Part shown: one piece after another, positions 7,475 through 16,705 of the stretch
How positions within the stretch are numbered: the stretch's first letter is position 1
Layout of the letters: every line of letters starts with the position of its first letter
NCBI RefSeq assembly: GCF_900313035.1
Contig: NZ_OMPS01000046.1
Location: forward strand, 558,001-622,000
Source of the DNA: Ruegeria sp. EL01
GTDB taxonomy: Bacteria > Pseudomonadota > Alphaproteobacteria > Rhodobacterales > Rhodobacteraceae
Direction of reading: 5' to 3'
DNA length: 64,000 nucleotides
Position numbers and translations under genes: made by a program
The notes under the pieces: generated by a model
What the model was told of the DNA's origin: nothing
Seen by the model: only the letters and a program-made list of their open reading frames with translations
The model's database searches: none

Positions 7475-10400
7475 AGCTACACCCGCTGGTAGACCCGCAG
7501 GTATTGCATTTCATGCAGGTGCCGTTGCGCACCAGCGTGTAGTTTCCGCATTCTCCGCAAGGATCGCCCTCGTAGCCCTGCATTTTGGCTTTGGTGCGCG
7601 CATCCATTCCGGTTGCAACCTCGGCCACGACAGTTGTTTCGCTTTGCACTTCGAACTGGCTTGCTGATTCTGCCATTCCGTTCACTTCGGCTTGGCCACC
7701 GTTGAACACCACCAGATCTTGCGGCAGGCGTTTACGCAGATAGCCGGTCGAACTGATTTGTTTCAGCACCTCCAAGGATTTGGTCGCCGCGCTGTCGCTT
7801 ATCTCGGATACGTTTGATACGCCCTCTTCCTCACCCCGACCCAGGTCGTCGAAAGATGCCCCTTCGGGTTTCACATGGGCCAGATCGGTTCGATCCAGAT
7901 ACGACACCGCCAGTTCGCGGAAGATGTAATCCAGGATCGATGTCGCATTCTTGATCGAATCGTTGCCCTGCACCATCCCCGCCGGTTCGAACTTGGTGAA
8001 GGTGAAGGCGTCGACGAATTCTTCCAGCGGCACGCCATATTGCAGGCCGACCGACACAGCGATGGCAAAGTTGTTCATCATCGCCCGGAAGCCAGCGCCT
8101 TCCTTGTGCATATCGATGAAGATCTCGCCCAGCTTGCCATCTTCGAACTCACCGGTCCGCAGATACACCTTGTGACCGCCCACGATCGCCTTCTGGGTAT
8201 ACCCTTTGCGGCGATGGGGCAGTTTTTCGCGATGGCTGCGGATGATTTCCTTGACCACCACCTTTTCGATGACCTTTTCGGCCAGCACGACGGCTTTTTC
8301 CTGTGGCGAACCGCTTTCCAGCACTTCCGCCGCTTCGTCATCGTCCTCGACCAAAGCTGCAGCCAGTGGTTGGCTAAGTTTCGAGCCGTCGCGGTACAGC
8401 GCGTTGGCCTTCACACCCAGCGACCAGCTCAGCTCATAGGCTTTCTGACAGTCTTCGATGCTCGCGTCATTCGGCATGTTGATCGTTTTCGAGATCGCAC
8501 CCGAGATGAAGCTTTGCGCCGCAGCCATCATGGTGATGTGGCTGTCAACGCCCAGGAAACGCTTGCCTTTCTTACCGCACGGGTTGGCGCAGTCGAAGAT
8601 CGAATAGTGCTCTTCCTTCAGGTGCGGCGCACCTTCCAGAGTCATGGTCCCGCAGACATGGTCGTTGGCCGCGTCGATATCGGCTTTGGTAAAGCCCAAG
8701 TGGCGCAGCAGATCAAACGTCGGGTCATTCAGCTTGGTCGCCGGGATGCCCAGAACGCCAGTGCAGAAATCTTCACCCAGCGTCCACTGGTTAAAGACGA
8801 ACCGAATGTCGAACGCGCTTGCCAGCGCGGCGTCCACCTTGGCCAGCTCATTCGCGCCAAAACCGTGACCAGTCAACGAGGTGTGGTTGATCCCCGGCGC
8901 GTTGCCGATGGTGCCGTGACCGACCGCGTAAGACACGATCTCTTCAATCTGAGATGAAGAATACCCCTGCTTTTCCAGCGCAGCAGGCACCGAACGGTTG
9001 ATGATCTTAAAGTAACCGCCACCGGCCAGCTTCTTGAACTTCACCAGAGCAAAATCAGGCTCGATCCCGGTTGTGTCACAGTCCATCACCAGACCGATTG
9101 TGCCGGTTGGCGCGATAACGGTGGCTTGTGCGTTGCGATAGCCGTTCTTTTCACCGAGGCTCAGCGCCTCATCCCAGGCTGACATTGCCAGATCGATCAG
9201 CCGTTTGTCCGGGCAATTGCCGTGGTCCAAAGGCACGGGTTTCACAGCCAGCTTTTCGTATCCGTCAGTCACCCCTTGGGATGCCCGGCGATGGTTACGC
9301 ATCACGCGCAGCATATGGTCGGCGTTGCGCTCGTAGCCTTTGAAGGGGCCCAGTTCACCGGAAATCTCAGCCGAGGTCGCATAGGCCACACCGGTCATGA
9401 TCGCGGTCAGCGCACCACAGATCGCCCGGCCCTCGTCCGAGTCGTAGCTGTGCCCCATGTTCATCAACAGGCCGCCAATATTGGCATAACCCAGACCCAG
9501 GGTACGGAAATCATAAGACAATTGCGCGATTTCCTTGGACGGGAACTGCGCCATCGTCACCGAGATTTCCAGTGTCAGGGTCCACAGGCGCGAGGCGTGC
9601 ATATAGTCGGCCGCCTGAAACTCATCATCCTTGAGGAAGGTCAGCAGGTTCATCGACGCCAGGTTACAGGCCGTGTCATCGAGGAACATGTATTCCGAGC
9701 AGGGGTTCGAGCCGCGAATAGCACCGTCTTCGGGGCACGTGTGCCATTCGTTGACCGTGTCGTGGAATTGAATGCCCGGATCGGCACAGGCCCATGCTGC
9801 ATGGCCGACCTTTTCCCAAAGATCGCGGGCCTTGACGGTGCGGGCGACCTTGCCATTGGTGCGGTTGATCAATTCCCAATCGGCATCTTTTTTGACAGCC
9901 GTCAGGAAGGCGTTGGTCACGCGGATCGAGTTGTTCGAATTCTGACCCGAAACCGAGTTGTAGGCTTCCGAATCCCAGTCCGTATCGTAGGTCGGGAATT
10001 CGATGCTGTCGTGACCCTGCTTGGCATAATCCAGCACACGCTTGATGTAAGTCTCTGGGATCGCGACTTTTTTGGCCTCACGAATGGCGGATTTCAGCCC
10101 GTCGTTCTTCTTGGGAACATACGCATCGTCCTGCGTTCCGTCCCACGTGCGGATAGCCTCGAAAATACCGTTCAGCATCTTCTCGTGCATCTTAGATCCA
10201 GCAACAATCGAGGCTACTTTCTGCTCTTCGATCACCTTCCATTCGATGAATTTCTCGATGTCCGGGTGATCTGCATCGACGATCACCATCTTTGCGGCCC
10301 GACGGGTTGTTCCGCCGGATTTGATCGCGCCTGCAGCACGATCACCGATCTTGAGGAAACCCATCAACCCCGAAGACTTGCCACCGCCCGAAAGCGCCTC

Positions 10401-11102
10401 ACCGTCTGCGCGCAGATGGCTGAAGTTGGTTCCAGTACCAGAGCCATATTTGAACAGGCGCGCCTCACGCACCCACAAATCCATAATACCGCCCTCATTT
10501 ACCAGATCGTCGTTCACGGACTGGATGAAACACGCATGCGGCTGAGGGTGTTCGTAAGCGGATTTCGATTTGGTCAGCTTGCCGGTCTTGTAATCGACAT
10601 AGTGGTGTCCCTGTGCCGGGCCGTCGATCCCATATGCCCAATGCAGACCGGTGTTGAACCACTGTGGGCTGTTCGGTGCGGCGCGTTGCGTCGCCAGCAT
10701 ATAGCGCATCTCATCAAAATAAGCGCGCGCGTCTTCCTCGGTCGAGAAATAGCCGCCCTTCCAGCCCCAATAGGCCCAGGCGCCCGCCAGACGATCGAAC
10801 ACTTGCTTGGAAGAGGTTTCGCCTTCGAATTCTGCGCCATCGACGGGAATCGAGCGCCACAGGAATTCGGGAACGTCTTTCTCTTTGACCTTCTTCAGGT
10901 TGGTCGGAACACCAGCCTTGCGAAAATACTTCTGGGCGATGACGTCGCTGGCAACCTGACTCCAGCTGGACGGAACTTCGATTTCATCTAGGCGGAAGAC
11001 GATCGTGCCATCAGGATTTCGGATTTCAGAGGTCGCTGAAACAAAGTCCAGATCCTCGTATGCGTCCTGCCCCGCTTTAGTGAATTTTCTTTCAATCTTC
11101 AT
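7473..11102 (-). CDS. nrdJ: adenosylcobalamin-dependent (class II) ribonucleotide reductase
   Basis: NrdJ reduces ribonucleotides to deoxyribonucleotides using an AdoCbl-generated thiyl radical, independently of oxygen. It is 1209 residues, the long form. Near 470-480 the segment [23 protein letters not shown] matches the class II active site, with NPCSE carrying the catalytic Cys-x-Glu; [21 protein letters not shown] and a redox cysteine pair also fit. The C-terminus ends in a Cys-rich zinc ribbon (CGECG...[14 protein letters not shown]) that re-reduces the active site. The gene is monocistronic with a GGCGG ribosome site, and its 3' end overlaps a terminator reading the other way. I find no cobalamin riboswitch upstream. 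Confidence 0.97.
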   Translation of the reverse strand: MKIERKFTKAGQDAYEDLDFVSATSEIRNPDGTIVFRLDEIEVPSSWSQVASDVIAQKYFRKAGVPTNLKKVKEKDVPEFLWRSIPVDGAEFEGETSSKQVFDRLAGAWAYWGWKGGYFSTEEDARAYFDEMRYMLATQRAAPNSPQWFNTGLHWAYGIDGPAQGHHYVDYKTGKLTKSKSAYEHPQPHACFIQSVNDDLVNEGGIMDLWVREARLFKYGSGTGTNFSHLRADGEALSGGGKSSGLMGFLKIGDRAAGAIKSGGTTRRAAKMVIVDADHPDIEKFIEWKVIEEQKVASIVAGSKMHEKMLNGIFEAIRTWDGTQDDAYVPKKNDGLKSAIREAKKVAIPETYIKRVLDYAKQGHDSIEFPTYDTDWDSEAYNSVSGQNSNNSIRVTNAFLTAVKKDADWELINRTNGKVARTVKARDLWEKVGHAAWACADPGIQFHDTVNEWHTCPEDGAIRGSNPCSEYMFLDDTACNLASMNLLTFLKDDEFQAADYMHASRLWTLTLEISVTMAQFPSKEIAQLSYDFRTLGLGYANIGGLLMNMGHSYDSDEGRAICGALTAIMTGVAYATSAEISGELGPFKGYERNADHMLRVMRNHRRASQGVTDGYEKLAVKPVPLDHGNCPDKRLIDLAMSAWDEALSLGEKNGYRNAQATVIAPTGTIGLVMDCDTTGIEPDFALVKFKKLAGGGYFKIINRSVPAALEKQGYSSSQIEEIVSYAVGHGTIGNAPGINHTSLTGHGFGANELAKVDAALASAFDIRFVFNQWTLGEDFCTGVLGIPATKLNDPTFDLLRHLGFTKADIDAANDHVCGTMTLEGAPHLKEEHYSIFDCANPCGKKGKRFLGVDSHITMMAAAQSFISGAISKTINMPNDASIEDCQKAYELSWSLGVKANALYRDGSKLSQPLAAALVEDDDEAAEVLESGSPQEKAVVLAEKVIEKVVVKEIIRSHREKLPHRRKGYTQKAIVGGHKVYLRTGEFEDGKLGEIFIDMHKEGAGFRAMMNNFAIAVSVGLQYGVPLEEFVDAFTFTKFEPAGMVQGNDSIKNATSILDYIFRELAVSYLDRTDLAHVKPEGASFDDLGRGEEEGVSNVSEISDSAATKSLEVLKQISSTGYLRKRLPQDLVVFNGGQAEVNGMAESASQFEVQSETTVVAEVATGMDARTKAKMQGYEGDPCGECGNYTLVRNGTCMKCNTCGSTSGCS

Positions 11103-11636
11103 GTCCGCCGCCCTGGTTCTGTCAATTGTCTCGTCACGCTACTTGGGGCTTTGAAATCGCAAGCCACCCACCAGCCGAAGAAAAAGGGCGCAAAAGTCCA
11201 GTCGCTGCTGTGAACAGCGCGAAACCGACTTTACGGTTGCACTATACTTTGATGTGCTTTCCGACCCTCGCCCGATGCCTTCCCTGGTTTTTCATACCAG
11301 ATGTAGTGGCAATCTCTTCGGCTCATACAATCTGGCGTAAATACCCATACAAGGTCAACGACCTTTTCAGTCATTTTTGAAATCTTTTTTGTTGACCAAA
11401 CAGTCTGAGCTAGGTGCCAAATTCTGGAACCCGATTCCTCCACAGGGTCGCTCGTGGCGATTTTTCGCCGCTGACCCAAAGCTGCAACGGGAATTGCCGT
11501 TTTTACCAGCATAGTTATCAGCATTTGATCAACCGGTGTCAGACTGGCTAGGCTGGACAAGAATCATCCTGCAATGGATGCTGCGACACCCAAACTGCGC
11601 CCGAAGATGCGCAAATGATTGAGGGCTTACGAAAGG
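11103..11636. other. 534-bp divergent intergenic region (nrdJ / lipoprotein)
   Basis: No reading frame here is convincing. The half nearest nrdJ holds TATAGT (minus strand, around 11244-11249), a possible nrdJ -10 box with a leader of ~130 bases, and small inverted repeats (CGCTG/CAGCG near 11203-11219; AACCG/CGGTT near 11223-11238). GGTCAAC (11353-11359) and GTTGACC (11391-11397) are 7-bp inverted arms around an AT-rich 31 bases. No NrdR-box pair or B12-riboswitch core was found by eye. Confidence 0.5.
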
Positions 11637-12071
11637 ATGCAGTTGTTTCGCATTTTCCCCGCTATGGCCATGATCGTGGCCTGTACACCACAAGATGTGC
11701 CCGTTGCGTCACGCAGCGCACAGTTTGAAGAATATCCCCAAAGGCTGTTCGATACGTTTGAAATAAGTTGCTCGGGGCCTGGCGAAACATTTGAAAAGGT
11801 CGGAAGCCGAGCTTTTGAATGCAGAGAGTCCCTGCCGCCCGACGCCACGGCTTATCTGATTCTGACATATGACGGTTATCCACAAAAGCTACCGCAAAGC
11901 GTCATGCGATTGACGTCGACGAAAAACGACGCTGGCTATCGTGTCGATGCCAACCTGTTTTTTGAGGTGCCACAAAAAACCGGCCAAACCGTCAACATCC
12001 CGATAGAAAGCAAGACATTGGATGAAGCCATCAGCACCCTGTATCAGGTTGCTGGCGGTTCACCCAAATGA
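11637..12071 (+). CDS. predicted lipoprotein of unknown function
   Basis: A 144-residue protein. The ATG at 11637 gives [16 protein letters not shown], a short signal peptide with an IVAC lipobox and the lipidated Cys at residue 16; a TTG at 11619 would extend it without improving the signal. The mature part has two further cysteines (ISCSGP and FECRES), which may form a disulfide, and is otherwise mixed alpha/beta with no motif I recognise. It lies alone, with a tRNA-Pro on the opposite strand just downstream. Confidence 0.6.
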   Translation: MQLFRIFPAMAMIVACTPQDVPVASRSAQFEEYPQRLFDTFEISCSGPGETFEKVGSRAFECRESLPPDATAYLILTYDGYPQKLPQSVMRLTSTKNDAGYRVDANLFFEVPQKTGQTVNIPIESKTLDEAISTLYQVAGGSPK

Positions 12072-12082
12072 CTTGGAGAAAG

Positions 12083-12159
12083 TGGTCGGGGCGGCAGGAT
12101 TCGAACCTACGACCCCCTGTACCCAAAACAGGTGCGCTACCAGACTGCGCCACGCCCCG
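12083..12159 (-). tRNA. tRNA-Pro (anticodon TGG)
   Basis: Read leftward, CGGGGCG and CGCCCCG form the 7-bp acceptor stem. The D-arm GCGCAGTCTGGTAGCGC, anticodon loop TTTTGGGTA with TGG, and T-loop GGTTCGAATCC are all present, and CCA is encoded (complement of 12083-12085). It is 77 bases with CCA and reads the CCN proline codons. Confidence 0.96.
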
Positions 12160-12195
12160 GACCGTGCGCCTTCCTAACGAGGCCGATCTGATTTG

Positions 12196-12212
12196 AAAAG
12201 CCCTAACAGGGC
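12196..12212 (-). terminator. compact terminator overlapping the DUF192 stop codon
   Basis: On the minus strand GCCCT-GTT-AGGGC is followed by TTTT. The TAG stop of the DUF192 gene lies inside the hairpin, so translation and termination overlap. The short 5-bp stem makes this only moderately secure. Confidence 0.5.
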
Positions 12213-12670
12213 CAAATTGCCGGACCTTGCAAAAAAACTTCGTGTCGCATCTGCGTTCCCGGCTTTAATGAATATCGCGCAGCCAGTCCGGCATTGATTT
12301 CCAACACCGCAAAAACGGAATCACCCCCTTCAATCGGCGTCAGATCTCCGGGAATTGCACCTTCATGCACGTGAACCACAGTACCTGTTTTATCCAGGAA
12401 AATGATATCCAGAGGAATCAGTGTGTTCTTCATCCAAAACGCCACAGGTTGTGGAGGGCTGAACACAAACAACATGCCCGAACGGCTCGGCAATGATTCT
12501 CGGAACATCAAACCACGAGCGCGTTCTTGCGGTGTAACCGCGACTTCGACATCAAAGCGCACAAGGGCTGCATCATTTCGAAGCTCAACACGATCTGCAC
12601 GACACGCCGCCAAGACATCCCCGGCCCACAGAATTGAAATCAGAGCCAGAAGTGTCAGATGTCTCGTCAT
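12203..12670 (-). CDS. DUF192 family exported protein
   Basis: A 155-residue protein with an N-terminal signal peptide (cleavage after VLAA or nearby) and the complete DUF192 domain: ...VEVAVTPQERARGLMFRESL..., MLFVF, FWMKNTLIPLDIIFLD and the closing LEINAGLAARYSLKPG. The role of the family is unknown; it is a small beta-rich periplasmic protein. It begins 6 bases after the stop of the double cold-shock gene, so the two are one operon, an arrangement I recall from other Rhodobacteraceae. Confidence 0.88.
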   Translation of the reverse strand: MTRHLTLLALISILWAGDVLAACRADRVELRNDAALVRFDVEVAVTPQERARGLMFRESLPSRSGMLFVFSPPQPVAFWMKNTLIPLDIIFLDKTGTVVHVHEGAIPGDLTPIEGGDSVFAVLEINAGLAARYSLKPGTQMRHEVFLQGPAIWPC

Positions 12671-12676
12671 GAGGAA

Positions 12677-13204
12677 TCAGTCGTCCAGTGCGGATTCCCA
12701 GGCCAGCACTTGCGCTGCCATGCGCCCCCGCTTGCCGTTGATCACACGCATCGCCAGCGCCTCGCCAGGCTGTAGATCCGCCAGACCAGAGCGGCGCAGA
12801 ACTTCGATATGCAGAAATACATCTTCGCCTCGGCCAAAGACATTGGCAAAGCCAAAGCCCTTGCCCTTGTCGAACCATTTGACCCGCGCAGCCTCGAGCG
12901 GCGCATCGGAAATAACGTCCGGATCCAGTTCGGCAAAATCCGTGAGCATCATGGTGTCGGCCTGTGCCGGAGGATCAACCGCAATCACTTCGACGGCCTG
13001 AACGCCGCGATCTGTGCGGTGCGTCATGATCTCAATGCCCGCGCCGTCGGCAACCGAACTTTGGCCAAAGTTCCGCAATACATTTACATGCAACAGAATA
13101 TCTGGACCGCCATCGTCAGACACAACAAATCCGTACCCCTTTGCGGGATCGAACCATTTAACGTGTCCATGGACGCGATACATGTTGTTCAGATCTTCTG
13201 GCAC
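12677..13204 (-). CDS. double cold-shock-domain protein
   Basis: A nucleic-acid-binding protein with two CspA-type domains. The first (residues ~10-75) has VKWFDPAKGYGFVVSDDGGPDILLH, and the second (~107-170) has VKWFDKGKGFGFANVFGRGEDVFLH. Both keep the RNP1-like KGYGFV/KGFGFA and RNP2-like DILLH/DVFLH motifs. The linker is acidic. At 175 residues it is longer than single-domain CspA and typical of the tandem proteins of alphaproteobacteria. The first codon is GTG (13204); an ATG seven codons later is possible. It probably acts as an RNA chaperone. Confidence 0.92.
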   Translation of the reverse strand: MPEDLNNMYRVHGHVKWFDPAKGYGFVVSDDGGPDILLHVNVLRNFGQSSVADGAGIEIMTHRTDRGVQAVEVIAVDPPAQADTMMLTDFAELDPDVISDAPLEAARVKWFDKGKGFGFANVFGRGEDVFLHIEVLRRSGLADLQPGEALAMRVINGKRGRMAAQVLAWESALDD

Positions 13205-13325
13205 GGTTTTCCCATCGCGAATATTAGCGCTTCGTTAAGGGTTTGTTGTTTATGGGAATGGCAGGCAAATTCAAGCTGAAAAAATCGTTTGATTTCTGTC
13301 TGTTGCAATTCGCGACACGTGAAAG

Positions 13326-13931
13326 TCATGGATTTAACCTTTCCACCTGCCATGCCGAACCCGGCTCCTTTCTTTGCCATCTGAACCGATCATGCAGACG
13401 AAATGCTCCATCGGCCCAGAATTCGATTTCCGTTGGGACCAATCTGTACCCTCCCCAAAACGGAGGGCGTGGTGGATTCGGTCCAAGTTTTGCCGTCACC
13501 TTTGCAACTTCGGCCATCAATGCGGCACGGCTGCTAAGGGGCTGCGATTGGCGAGAGGCCCACGCCCCCAATCGGCTTTTTATTGATCGTGACGCATAAT
13601 ATTCGTCGGCTTTGGGCCCGCTTTCACGCGTTACTATACCACGAACACGTAGCTGACGCCGCAAAGATTTCCAATGCATCACAAATGCAGCCTTGCCGGC
13701 GGCATCCAGTTCAGTTGCCTTGGTGCTCTCATAGTTGGTGTAAAAAACAAACGCTTCGGGTTCGATATCTTTCAGCAAAACCATTCGGGAATTGGGCATG
13801 CCTTCAGAATCAACGGTCGCCAACGCAATAGCATTTGGATCGTTCGATTCAGTCTCTTCGGCCTCGGCCAACCATCGGGCCGCTATTTCAAACGGATCGA
13901 TGCCGGCAAAAATGCCATCGCGCTCGCTCAT
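13326..13931 (-). CDS. pdxH: pyridoxamine 5'-phosphate oxidase
   Basis: FMN-dependent oxidase that converts pyridoxine or pyridoxamine 5'-phosphate to PLP. It is 201 residues from the ATG at 13931, which has AGGGG six bases upstream; longer frames to 14039 lack support. Family motifs: [22 protein letters not shown] (FMN/substrate), [26 protein letters not shown], and the C-terminal [15 protein letters not shown]...WQVERLNP signature. It is divergent from fabI, sharing a 135-bp promoter region. Confidence 0.96.
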   Translation of the reverse strand: MSERDGIFAGIDPFEIAARWLAEAEETESNDPNAIALATVDSEGMPNSRMVLLKDIEPEAFVFYTNYESTKATELDAAGKAAFVMHWKSLRRQLRVRGIVTRESGPKADEYYASRSIKSRLGAWASRQSQPLSSRAALMAEVAKVTAKLGPNPPRPPFWGGYRLVPTEIEFWADGAFRLHDRFRWQRKEPGSAWQVERLNP

Positions 13932-14066
13932 TTCCATCCCCTGGAACGTATTACCAAGGACCCTAAGGCGAGAACCCGCTGCGGGCAAGAGCACACGGCC
14001 TTGATGCAGCGCTACCAATGGCATAAACCAACTCAACATAACGCGAAGACAGGCGGAGAACCAAAC

Positions 14067-14873
14067 ATGGCAAATCAGTTGATGGCCGGCAAACGCGGCC
14101 TCATCATGGGACTGGCCAATGATAAATCAATCGCATGGGGTATTGCCCGCGCCTTGTCCGATGCTGGGGCCGAACTGGCCTTTTCTTACCAAGGCGACGC
14201 ACTGAAGAAACGAGTCGATCCTTTGGCGGCACAATTGGGCAGCGAAATCGTCCTGCCCTGCGATGTCAGCAACGAAGAGTCGGTTGATGCGCTGTTCACC
14301 TCGCTTGAGGAAAAATGGGGTACGTTGGATTTTGTCGTTCATGCGATCGGGTTTTCCGACAAGAACGAACTTCGGGGTCGCTATGTCGACACCAGCCGCG
14401 CCAATTTCAACCTGACCATGGATGTGTCGGTCTATTCCTTCACTGCAGTGATGCAGCGGGCGGAAAAGATGATGTCGGAAGGCGGCAGCGCAATCACCCT
14501 GACCTATTATGGTGCCGAGCAGGTCATGCCACACTATAATGTCATGGGCATTGCAAAAGCAGCGCTCGAGGCGTCAGTGAAATACCTGGCCGAAGATCTG
14601 GGTAAAGACGGTATTCGCGTCAACTCGATTTCTGCCGGTCCGATCAAAACGCTGGCCGCCAGCGGCATTGGCGATTTCCGCTACATTATGAAGTGGAACG
14701 AATATAACTCGCCCCTGCGCCGCAACGTGACCATTGATGATGTGGGCAAGTCGGCGCTGTATCTGCTGTCTGACCTCAGCAGCGGCGTGACCGGTGAAAA
14801 CCTGCACGTGGATTCGGGCTATCACATCGTCGGCATGAAAGCTGTCGACGCGCCGGACGTCGAGAAGGGTTGA
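14067..14873 (+). CDS. fabI: enoyl-[acyl-carrier-protein] reductase (NADH)
   Basis: A short-chain dehydrogenase that performs the last reduction in each fatty-acid elongation cycle and is the target of triclosan-type inhibitors. The ATG at 14067 has GGAG upstream and gives 268 residues; longer frames only run through the pdxH region. The atypical Rossmann motif [13 protein letters not shown] (residues 15-27) and catalytic Y157-x6-K164 (YNVMGIAK) are the FabI hallmarks. It is followed 4 bases later by gpt on the same strand. Confidence 0.97.
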   Translation: MANQLMAGKRGLIMGLANDKSIAWGIARALSDAGAELAFSYQGDALKKRVDPLAAQLGSEIVLPCDVSNEESVDALFTSLEEKWGTLDFVVHAIGFSDKNELRGRYVDTSRANFNLTMDVSVYSFTAVMQRAEKMMSEGGSAITLTYYGAEQVMPHYNVMGIAKAALEASVKYLAEDLGKDGIRVNSISAGPIKTLAASGIGDFRYIMKWNEYNSPLRRNVTIDDVGKSALYLLSDLSSGVTGENLHVDSGYHIVGMKAVDAPDVEKG

Positions 14874-14877
14874 ATCC

Positions 14878-15387
14878 ATGAGCGCCAACGACCGCCTGCC
14901 CCATGAAAAAGGCTTTCACATAAGCTGGGATCAGATTCACCGCGATTCTCGGGCTTTGGCCTGGCGCCTGGATGGGCAAGGCCCTGATGGTGGAGCGTGG
15001 CGCGCGGTAGTTGCGATCACCCGCGGCGGCATGGCCCCCGCCATGATCGTCAGTCGAGAACTGGACATTCGCACGGTCGATACGATCAGTGTTCGGTCTT
15101 ATCACCATCAGGACCAAGGTCAGGCCGAAGTTCTCAAAGCGCCTGATGCAAAACTGATGGGCGATGGTGAAGGCATTCTGATCATTGACGATCTTGTCGA
15201 CAGTGGAAGAACGCTGGAACTGGTTCGGGAAATGTACCCCAAAGCCCATTTCGCAACAGTTTACGCCAAACCCAAGGGCCGACCGATGGTCGACTCTTTC
15301 ATTACCGAAGTCAGCCAGGACACATGGATCTTTTTCCCATGGGATATGGCCCTTCAGTATGTTCAACCGTTTCGCGGTACGGACTGA
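14878..15387 (+). CDS. gpt: xanthine (xanthine-guanine) phosphoribosyltransferase
   Basis: A purine salvage enzyme that transfers phosphoribose from PRPP to xanthine and guanine. The 169-residue protein has the type I PRTase PRPP loop [15 protein letters not shown] (~residues 100-114), the upstream [12 protein letters not shown] loop and a C-terminal WIFFPWD hood segment characteristic of Gpt. It starts four bases after the fabI stop with GAAGGG as ribosome site, so the two are cotranscribed. Confidence 0.92.
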   Translation: MSANDRLPHEKGFHISWDQIHRDSRALAWRLDGQGPDGGAWRAVVAITRGGMAPAMIVSRELDIRTVDTISVRSYHHQDQGQAEVLKAPDAKLMGDGEGILIIDDLVDSGRTLELVREMYPKAHFATVYAKPKGRPMVDSFITEVSQDTWIFFPWDMALQYVQPFRGTD

Positions 15388-15445
15388 CCGCTTCAAACAA
15401 AAAAAGCGTGCGGCAGGCCCGCGCTGAAATGCTCAGGGATGCCGC

Positions 15446-16621
15446 ATGACACAAACCCGCACAGCCGCCACTTTTGCCCCTCCGGTGATGGAGGCGCGGC
15501 GTTGGTTGGACGGGGTTACCTTCCCTGCTGACCGCCCGTTGATCAATGTCAGCCAGGCCGCGCCGGTTGACCCTCCACCTTTGCCAATGCGTCAGGCCAT
15601 CGCCGAATTTGCCGTCAATGAAGACAGCGCCCATCTCTATGGTCCGGTATTGGGGAACGACACATTGCGTGCCGAACTGGCAGCGCAGGTCAGCGCGCAT
15701 TACGACGCGAAAATCTCAGCGGAGCAGGTTGCGATCACGTCAGGGTGCAATCAGGCTTTCTCGGCCGTGATTTCTGCCATCACGGATCAGGGGGATGAGG
15801 TCATCCTGCCAACCCCCTGGTATTTCAATCACAAAATGTGGCTGGACATGGCTGGCGTGACCGCGGCCGATCTGCCAACTGGCAATGATCTGTTGCCCGA
15901 CCCGGATAAGGCGCGCGCGCTGATCACGGATAGAACGCGAGCTATTGCGTTGGTGACACCCAACAATCCGGGCGGCGTTGAATACCCGAGCGATCTGGTC
16001 CGAGCCTTCTACGATCTGTCGCGCGAGGCCGGGATTCGGCTTTTGGTGGACGAAACCTATCGCGATTTCGACAGCCGGAATGGTCCGCCTCATGATCTGT
16101 TTCAGAGCTCTGATTGGGACGAAACACTGGTTCATCTCTATTCCTTCTCGAAGGCCTACCGTCTGACCGGGCACCGCGTTGGTGCCATCGCCACCAGTAC
16201 GGGGCTGCTCCGCGAAGTCGAAAAGTTCCTGGATACGGTGGCCATTTGCCCTGGTCAGATCGGCCAGTTTGCCGCCCTTTGGGGGATGCAAAACCTGTCC
16301 CAGTGGCTGGCGGGCGAGCGGGACGAGATTCTCGACCGCCGAGCAGCCATCTCAGACAGCATGCCGAAACTGACTGAAAAGGGCTGGCGCCTGTTGGGAC
16401 TTGGGGCCTATTTCGCCTATCTGGAGCACCCGTTTGACATGCCATCGGACGAATTGGCGCGCCGATTGGTGGCTGATGCCGGGATTCTACTGTTGCCCGG
16501 CACCATGTTCATGCCCGATCACGACCCGGCTGGAAAACGTCAGGTGCGCATCGCTTTTGCCAATCTCGACAGGGACGGAATTGGCCTGTTGTTCGACCGT
16601 TTGCAGCAACTGTCCTTCTAA
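15446..16621 (+). CDS. PLP-dependent aminotransferase, class I/II
   Basis: A second fold-type I aminotransferase, 391 residues, only distantly like the one at 2952. TPNNPGG (171-177) binds substrate, D202 (VDETYRDF) contacts the cofactor and K236 in YSFSKAYRLTGHRVG forms the internal aldimine. The start has AGGGA upstream. Its substrate is not evident; an aspartate/aromatic-type activity is the family default. It sits 58 bases after gpt and 84 bases before ppiD, all on one strand, possibly in one long transcript. Confidence 0.84.
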   Translation: MTQTRTAATFAPPVMEARRWLDGVTFPADRPLINVSQAAPVDPPPLPMRQAIAEFAVNEDSAHLYGPVLGNDTLRAELAAQVSAHYDAKISAEQVAITSGCNQAFSAVISAITDQGDEVILPTPWYFNHKMWLDMAGVTAADLPTGNDLLPDPDKARALITDRTRAIALVTPNNPGGVEYPSDLVRAFYDLSREAGIRLLVDETYRDFDSRNGPPHDLFQSSDWDETLVHLYSFSKAYRLTGHRVGAIATSTGLLREVEKFLDTVAICPGQIGQFAALWGMQNLSQWLAGERDEILDRRAAISDSMPKLTEKGWRLLGLGAYFAYLEHPFDMPSDELARRLVADAGILLLPGTMFMPDHDPAGKRQVRIAFANLDRDGIGLLFDRLQQLSF

Positions 16622-16705
16622 GCTTGCCCCCCGGCCACACGCATCGTATTCAGGGCCGCAACCAACGGGGCAGATACCTGCCGAAGTAAGCACGAAGAGG
16701 GCACC

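Noticed and set aside
7165..7475. Cobalamin riboswitch near nrdJ, suggested by GTCAGGA-CCGG and GTGGGAAAG
   Set aside because: The B12-box is incomplete, the conserved core is missing, and the region lies downstream of nrdJ on the opposite strand with no gene after it.
8000..10991. Long plus-strand frames (for example 589 codons at 9222-10991) opposite nrdJ
   Set aside because: These are antisense shadows of a well-conserved gene; they have no ribosome site or family resemblance.
11225..11352. NrdR boxes upstream of nrdJ (CACTATACTTTGATGT and a second AT-rich stretch)
   Set aside because: The symmetry is poor, spacing between the two is wrong, and neither matches the 16-bp consensus well enough.
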